DNA from: Bacteroidales bacterium GP2
GTDB lineage: Bacteria > Bacteroidota > Bacteroidia > Bacteroidales > Muribaculaceae
Length of the DNA stretch: 9,410 nt
Reading direction: 5' to 3'
NCBI GenBank assembly: GCA_001701115.1
Contig: DAAJ01000043.1
Span: forward strand, 7,309 to 16,718
Under the pieces are notes generated by a model, which saw only the letters and a list, made by a program, of their open reading frames with translations, was not told the origin of the DNA and ran no database searches. This document shows, piece by piece, positions 6,446 to 9,410 of the stretch (the stretch's first letter is position 1; every line of letters starts with the position of its first letter). Made by a program: the position numbers and the translations under genes.

Positions 6446-7609
6446 TCAGAGGGTGTTGGTGCCTTCAACGAGTTTGCCCATCGCCCACACAGCACGCAGG
6501 TTAAGATCCTGGTCAAGTATGAGAATGTCAGCATCCTTGCCTTTTGACAGCGAACCTTTGCGGTCGTACACGCCCATGATTTTCGCAGGTGTTTCAGACG
6601 CCATGCGCACAGCGTCCTCAACAGGAATGTCAGCTTTCTGGACGAGAGTGCGGATAAGGCGGTCCATTGTGGCGATAGAGCCGGCGAGTGCAGAGCGGTC
6701 AGACAGCTTGCATACACCATCCTCGATTATGACACGCGGGTCGAATGCTCCGGACTCCTCGGCGCAAGCGCATGCAAGCGCGTCAGTGATTACGCAAGCG
6801 CGTTCAACCCCTTTGATTTTATATACGAGCCGAAGGATGGTTGCGGGAACATGGATGCCGTCAGCAACAACTTCCACAGTCATGTCATCGATAAGATAAA
6901 TGCTCTCTACAGTGCCTTCATACTTATACTCGCGGCGCTTGTGGAAACCGGGCATGGCGTTGTAGAAGTGGGTAGCGTGGGTGTACCCGTTGTCCCATGC
7001 CGACTTGATGTCCTCAAATTCAGCCTGGGTATGAGCTACGGATGCAAGGAGCCCTTTGCCACTTATGTATTTGCCGAACTGCATAGCTCCGGGGAGCTCG
7101 GGAGCAGCATCCCAACGCTTGATGCAATCCCATGTTTCAACAATAGGAATGTATTCTTTCGGATCGGGATCCTTGATGTATTCTGGAATCTGTCCGCCTG
7201 CCATTTTCTGGTTCAGGTAGTGCCCTTCGAGGTGAAGACCGAGCACCGGGCTGCCAGGTTCTGCCATGAGTTTAGTGCAGGTTTCAGCAGCACGGTTTAT
7301 CATGTCAACCGATGAGCTCGAAAGGGTAGGGAATATGCTTGTTGTGCCATGCTTCATGTGGGTCTGGATAGCGGTGCGGAATGCATCTTCGGTGCCTTCC
7401 ATGAAATCTCTGCCGCCACCGCCGTGGCAATGGATTTCAACGCCGCCAGGCACAACGTACATGCCTTTGGCATCAAAAAGTTCGGCTCCGATAACTGCGA
7501 GATCGCAGTTTGTAACTTCAAGAATCTTGTCATCGCGCATAAGTACCGAACCATCCTTGAGCCAACCGGACGGAGTGAGAATCTTAGCGTTGATAATCTG
7601 AGTAAGCAT
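6446..7609 (-). CDS. nagA: N-acetylglucosamine-6-phosphate deacetylase
   Basis: A 387-residue amidohydrolase that removes acetate from N-acetylglucosamine-6-phosphate, giving glucosamine-6-phosphate for glycolysis or cell-wall recycling in the cytoplasm. Metal and catalytic residues are visible: H-C-H at 60-62, metal glutamate in L-E-G-H (E128), H193, H214 in H-A-T-H-F-Y-N-A-M, H253 in D-G-I-H, and catalytic aspartate D276 in V-I-T-D-A. The first H-x-H pair suggests a two-metal site as in Bacillus NagA, unlike the E. coli enzyme, which lacks it. The start at 7609 (M-L-T-Q) is chosen because an upstream in-frame ATG at 7639 overlaps the -7 box. No nagB or transporter gene is adjacent; rsmA follows after 42 bases. 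Confidence 0.96.
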   Translation of the reverse strand: MLTQIINAKILTPSGWLKDGSVLMRDDKILEVTNCDLAVIGAELFDAKGMYVVPGGVEIHCHGGGGRDFMEGTEDAFRTAIQTHMKHGTTSIFPTLSSSSVDMINRAAETCTKLMAEPGSPVLGLHLEGHYLNQKMAGGQIPEYIKDPDPKEYIPIVETWDCIKRWDAAPELPGAMQFGKYISGKGLLASVAHTQAEFEDIKSAWDNGYTHATHFYNAMPGFHKRREYKYEGTVESIYLIDDMTVEVVADGIHVPATILRLVYKIKGVERACVITDALACACAEESGAFDPRVIIEDGVCKLSDRSALAGSIATMDRLIRTLVQKADIPVEDAVRMASETPAKIMGVYDRKGSLSKGKDADILILDQDLNLRAVWAMGKLVEGTNTL

Positions 7610-7636
7610 AGCTGTGACTTTTGGTTTAATATAATG

Positions 7637-7644
7637 CAAAAGTA
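7637..7644 (-). promoter_or_regulatory. -7 box of nagA
   Basis: The minus strand reads TACTTTTG, an exact TAnnTTTG match, 27 bases upstream of the ATG at 7609. This puts the transcript start near 7630 and rules against the longer translation start at 7639. Confidence 0.55.
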
Positions 7645-7663
7645 GTCAAAGAAAACGAAAAGG

Positions 7664-7734
7664 TCTGCAGCGGAGCGGATTTTTTTGCATGCCTATGCTA
7701 TGCCGTGCGGTGCCCGCACAGCCGCAGATTTTTT
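7664..7734. repeat. Imperfect inverted repeat with nested hairpin and T run
   Basis: Arms at 7664-7678 and 7714-7728 pair at 12 of 15 positions. Nested at the right side is a tight hairpin, GTGCGG (7705-7710), loop TGC, CCGCAC (7714-7719). A run of six T follows at 7729-7734, and another T run at 7680-7686 lies inside the loop. It could act as a plus-strand terminator shielding the toxin-antitoxin operon from antisense or upstream transcription, or be a remnant of an insertion. No gene ends just upstream on the plus strand. Confidence 0.4.
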
Positions 7735-7797
7735 GGTTGCCTCATTGCAGATAGACTAACAAAGTCAGTCCAAGAGGTTAAACATGATTAATGTGTG

Positions 7798-7820
7798 TAC
7801 CAAATTGGCTACCATTTGTT
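7798..7820 (+). promoter_or_regulatory. Candidate antitoxin operator: two repeats one helical turn apart
   Basis: TACCAAATTGG starts at 7798 and a related copy, TACCATTTG, starts at 7810, a 12-base spacing. The first copy also contains the palindrome CCAA-A-TTGG. Both lie directly upstream of the -7 box of the toxin-antitoxin operon. In this class, the antitoxin alone or with toxin represses its own promoter. Assignment as operator is inferred from position and repetition. Confidence 0.4.
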
Positions 7821-7827
7821 ATCTTTG
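7820..7827 (+). promoter_or_regulatory. -7 box of the toxin-antitoxin operon
   Basis: TATCTTTG matches TAnnTTTG exactly and lies 22 bases upstream of the antitoxin ATG at 7850, leaving a very short 5' leader. It adjoins the candidate operator repeats. Confidence 0.6.
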
Positions 7828-7849
7828 CATCTGATAAATTGAACAGACT

Positions 7850-8083
7850 ATGGAGATTGTAAGCGCAAGAGACTTTAGAGCCAACCAGACGGCAATCCTT
7901 ACCAAAGCATTGAAGGGGGAATCGGTACTGCTCACATCACGGATTGGAACATTTAAAATTACACCCGTAGATGAGAATGATACTCTCACCACACGTATAT
8001 GTGAGGGTCTGGAAGAAGTCCGGTTAGCAGAAAGCGGAAAACGTAGCGTTAAATCAGCAAGGACATTCCTCGATGAGCTTTGA
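7850..8083 (+). CDS. Type II antitoxin, Phd/YefM family
   Basis: A 77-residue protein beginning M-E-I-V-S-A-R-D-F-R-A-N, the DNA-binding N-terminal fold of prevent-host-death/YefM antitoxins: strand, helix, then K-G-E-S-V-L-L-T-S-R-I-G-T-F-K-I-T-P. The C-terminal half (about 48-77) is helical and charged and would wrap the toxin. It ends 11 bases inside the toxin gene, the usual antitoxin-first order with coupled translation. It probably represses the promoter at 7820-7827. Arginine codons AGA/AGG are frequent here, unlike the CGC/CGG-rich housekeeping neighbours, which fits horizontal acquisition. Confidence 0.85.
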   Translation: MEIVSARDFRANQTAILTKALKGESVLLTSRIGTFKITPVDENDTLTTRICEGLEEVRLAESGKRSVKSARTFLDEL

Positions 8084-8411
8084 GGTGCTAACCACAACCC
8101 GGTTTGAACGGTCGGCAAAAGCTATCGCAAAGAGACACCGTTCACTTAAAGCAGATTTGGGAGAACTGGTAACATCCTTGGAGAATAATCCATTTCAAGG
8201 CGATGAACTTACTCCCGGAATCCGCAAGATACGTATGTCAATAACTTCCAAAGGAAAAGGGAAGTCAGGAGGTGCAAGGGTGATAACTTATACCATTCTT
8301 GCCGCTGCTAATGAGGGGCGAGTGTACCTTATCGACATTTATGACAAGGCGGAGTATTCGACCGTGGATGTTGCAACCCTTCAAAAGGTGGTAAAGGATA
8401 TGGGCTTCTAA
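8073..8411 (+). CDS. Type II toxin, RelE/ParE superfamily
   Basis: A 112-residue basic protein with the RelE-type layout: N-terminal F-E-R-S-A-K-A-I-A-K-R-H helices, then the beta-sheet with G-I-R-K-I-R (about 49-54) and G-K-G-K-S-G-G-A-R-V-I-T-Y (about 61-73), then Y-L-I-D-I-Y-D-K-A-E-Y-S (about 85-96). RelE relatives cut mRNA on the ribosome; ParE relatives poison gyrase. The basic G-K-S-G-G-A-R-V-I block is typical of mRNA interferase-type members, but the target cannot be fixed from sequence. It overlaps the antitoxin by 11 bases and is followed after 23 bases by a terminator stem. Length is normal and no disruption is seen. Confidence 0.87.
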   Translation: MSFEVLTTTRFERSAKAIAKRHRSLKADLGELVTSLENNPFQGDELTPGIRKIRMSITSKGKGKSGGARVITYTILAAANEGRVYLIDIYDKAEYSTVDVATLQKVVKDMGF

Positions 8412-8434
8412 ATTCTGAAAATTAATGGCATATC

Positions 8435-8463
8435 CCGGTTATCTGATAAGGACCGGTTTTTTT
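8435..8463 (+). terminator. Intrinsic terminator of the toxin-antitoxin operon, inside the convergent gene end
   Basis: CCGG (8435-8438) and TTATC (8439-8443) pair with GATAA (8445-8449) and CCGG (8453-8456), with a three-base bulge, followed by seven T (8457-8463). The stem and T run also encode the last residues of the minus-strand DUF6291 gene (K-K-P-V-L-I-R and stop at 8439-8441). Confidence 0.75.
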
Positions 8464-8843
8464 GTTTTCACGATTTTAAGTTTTCCTCCTTTTATTTTTA
8501 CCGGTACGGGGTCAATGACCGGGAACAGCTGTTTTTCATGCTTAGGCATCGGACGTTGCGGTTCGCTCCGTGGCTCATCTGTAGTTTTGGATTCTTCAAC
8601 ATCATGGCATTCTGTGGCTTGCTGCGCGGCGGCTTTCTTTGCCGCACGCGCTTCGCGAGCCCGAGCCTTCTCGTCAATCTCGTATCTTATAAAGTCAAAT
8701 GCCATCTTTGAGAGCGGCTGCAGTTCAATTATATTGCCGGTAGCAGCATATTCGATGACGGCATCAAGCACCTCGCGGCGAATCTCTGTCGGATACGACT
8801 GAAGGATTTTATGCCATTTTAGGCTGAATGTGAAGTTCTTCAT
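8439..8843 (-). CDS. DUF6291-like protein with basic tail, function unknown
   Basis: A 134-residue protein. Residues 1-57 (F-S-L-K-W-H-K-I-L-Q-S-Y-P, then E-V-L-D-A-V-I-E-Y-A-A-T-G and M-A-F-D-F-I-R-Y-E-I-D) match the pattern I know from DUF6291 proteins, common in Bacteroidetes chromosomes and in mobile or phage-like loci. A highly charged Ala/Arg/Lys helix (about 58-78), an acidic linker, and a basic C-terminal tail (K-I-K-G-G-K-L-K-I-V-K-T-K-K) follow. The tail could bind nucleic acid, but that is inference. Some relatives sit beside replication-type genes; none is seen here. The start at 8843 is preceded by a -7 box 36 bases upstream. The last codons overlap the terminator of the converging toxin operon. 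Confidence 0.75.
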   Translation of the reverse strand: MKNFTFSLKWHKILQSYPTEIRREVLDAVIEYAATGNIIELQPLSKMAFDFIRYEIDEKARAREARAAKKAAAQQATECHDVEESKTTDEPRSEPQRPMPKHEKQLFPVIDPVPVKIKGGKLKIVKTKKPVLIR

Positions 8844-8878
8844 AATTAGAATGATTTTTAAGTGAATAATTACGGAAA

Positions 8879-8886
8879 CAAAATTA
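8879..8886 (-). promoter_or_regulatory. -7 box of the DUF6291-like gene
   Basis: The minus strand reads TAATTTTG, an exact TAnnTTTG match. Its upstream half overlaps by four bases the long inverted repeat at 8883-8926, which would then cover the spacer and -33 region. Confidence 0.5.
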
Positions 8887-8926
8887 GTGCCGGTGTGTAC
8901 CGTTACGGTTGCACACCGACACTAAT
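8883..8926. repeat. 44-base near-perfect inverted repeat between the EnvC-like gene and the DUF6291 gene
   Basis: ATTAGTG (8883-8889) pairs with CACTAAT (8920-8926), CGGTGTG (8891-8897) with CACACCG (8912-8918), and ACCG (8899-8902) with CGGT (8906-8909), around a TTA loop. One mismatch (8890/8919), one wobble (8898/8911) and one bulge (8910) interrupt it. It starts 22 bases past the stop of the EnvC-like gene and is followed on the minus strand by AATTTTG, so it may be that gene's terminator. It also overlaps the next promoter, so it could be a protein-binding operator. Confidence 0.7.
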
Positions 8927-8947
8927 AAAAGTTAACCATGAAATTTT

Positions 8948-9410
8948 TTATCGGACCCAGAGCATGGGATTGAGCTTTGTGCGTTCTTTGCGCAGCTCGA
9001 AGTGTAGGATTGCCCGGTTCTCCTCGTCAGGATCAGTAATTATTGTGCCGAGTGTTTGCCCTGCGCGCACTTTATCTCCGTTTTTTACACTTATAGCATC
9101 AAGGTTGGCATAAATGGTAAGGTAGTTGCCGTGGCGAATCATAACGATTGTGCCATATCCCGGTTGCTTGAATGTTGCAGACACTGTGCCGTCAAAAACC
9201 GCCCTTGCTTGCTTGGATGATATTGCCTCGATGTCTATTCCGGAATTGTCCGTTTCGACATGGGCGAGCTGTGGATGCTTCTGCCGTCCGAAACCTCTGA
9301 CAATGCGGTATTTGCCGGCAACAGGGAAAAGCAGCTTGCCCTGGTTGCTTTCAAATGAGCCTGTGAGTGCGCGGTCAGCGGCAGCAACCGATGTTGATGG
9401 GGCTGCCGGT
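8948..9410 (-). CDS. EnvC-like murein hydrolase activator with degenerate LytM domain (3' part)
   Basis: The frame is open from the stop at 8948-8950 to the window edge, at least 153 residues, so the N-terminus lies outside. It is an M23/LytM domain: L-L-F-P-V-A-G-K-Y-R-I-V-R-G-F-G-R-Q, then T-D-N-S-G-I-D-I-E, G-T-I-V-M-I-R-H-G-N-Y-L-T-I-Y-A-N-L, and I-L-H-F-E-L-R-K-E-R-T-K-L-N-P. The zinc-binding histidine of the G-x-H-x-G-x-D motif is asparagine, Y-A-H-L is Y-A-N-L, and H-L-H is I-L-H. Loss of these residues is typical of EnvC/NlpD-type proteins, which do not cut peptidoglycan but activate N-acetylmuramoyl-L-alanine amidases during daughter-cell separation. Full-length EnvC relatives carry a signal peptide and long coiled coil before this domain. 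A GTG at 9182-9184 is internal and not the true start. Confidence 0.9.
   Translation of the reverse strand, partial: PAAPSTSVAAADRALTGSFESNQGKLLFPVAGKYRIVRGFGRQKHPQLAHVETDNSGIDIEAISSKQARAVFDGTVSATFKQPGYGTIVMIRHGNYLTIYANLDAISVKNGDKVRAGQTLGTIITDPDEENRAILHFELRKERTKLNPMLWVR

Noticed and set aside
7688..7703. CRISPR-like or tandem repeat unit (TATGC-type)
   Set aside because: There are only two or three short overlapping copies, with no spacer structure.
8883..8926. Integron attC-type recombination site
   Set aside because: The GTTRRRY/RYYYAAC end motifs are not in the right positions and no integron integrase or cassette structure is present.

Overview
The window looks like chromosomal DNA of a member of the Bacteroidales; my best guess is a Muribaculaceae-like gut organism, but the family is an inference. 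The evidence is the repeated TAnnTTTG promoter -7 boxes, the near absence of Shine-Dalgarno sites, a DUF4369/TlpA-type thioredoxin pair, an EnvC-like LytM protein of the Bacteroidetes form, a DUF6291 protein, and an RsmA carrying GNYPYN instead of the usual N-L-P-Y motif IV.

Layout. (1) 1-591: 3' part or shortened form of an unrecognised conserved protein, plus strand. (2) 659-1300: minus-strand TRIC/UPF0126 membrane protein, with a short leader that can form two mutually exclusive hairpins. (3) 1364-4147: a divergent pair of envelope thioredoxin-fold proteins. The minus-strand partner (1364-2964) has a signal peptide, DUF4369-like region and a TlpA domain with WCGGC, but is split by a frameshift at an A5G4 tract. 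The plus-strand partner (about 3053-4147) is a lipoprotein that lost both active-site cysteines. Their promoters are interleaved in under 100 bp. A strong bidirectional terminator follows (4166-4205). (4) 4245-7609: minus-strand housekeeping block nagA - rsmA - mgtE. rsmA and mgtE overlap by one base, and nagA has its own promoter. (5) 7645-8843: a small accessory island with an imperfect inverted repeat, a Phd/YefM-RelE toxin-antitoxin operon on the plus strand, and a convergent DUF6291 gene whose last codons lie inside the toxin terminator. (6) 8883-8926: a long, nearly perfect inverted repeat overlapping the DUF6291 promoter. (7) 8948 to the window end: 3' part of an EnvC-like murein hydrolase activator, minus strand.

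Working together: most genes are independent units. The clear functional links are rsmA-mgtE (ribosome maturation and magnesium uptake, apparently co-transcribed), the two thioredoxin-fold proteins sharing one divergent control region, and the antitoxin-toxin pair. No rRNA, tRNA, CRISPR array or insertion sequence was seen. No multi-gene system that looks wholly new was found. The most unusual observations are the complementary loss of key residues in the thioredoxin pair, the frameshift at a homopolymer, the switch-like leader at 1302-1330, and the inverted repeat at 8883-8926.
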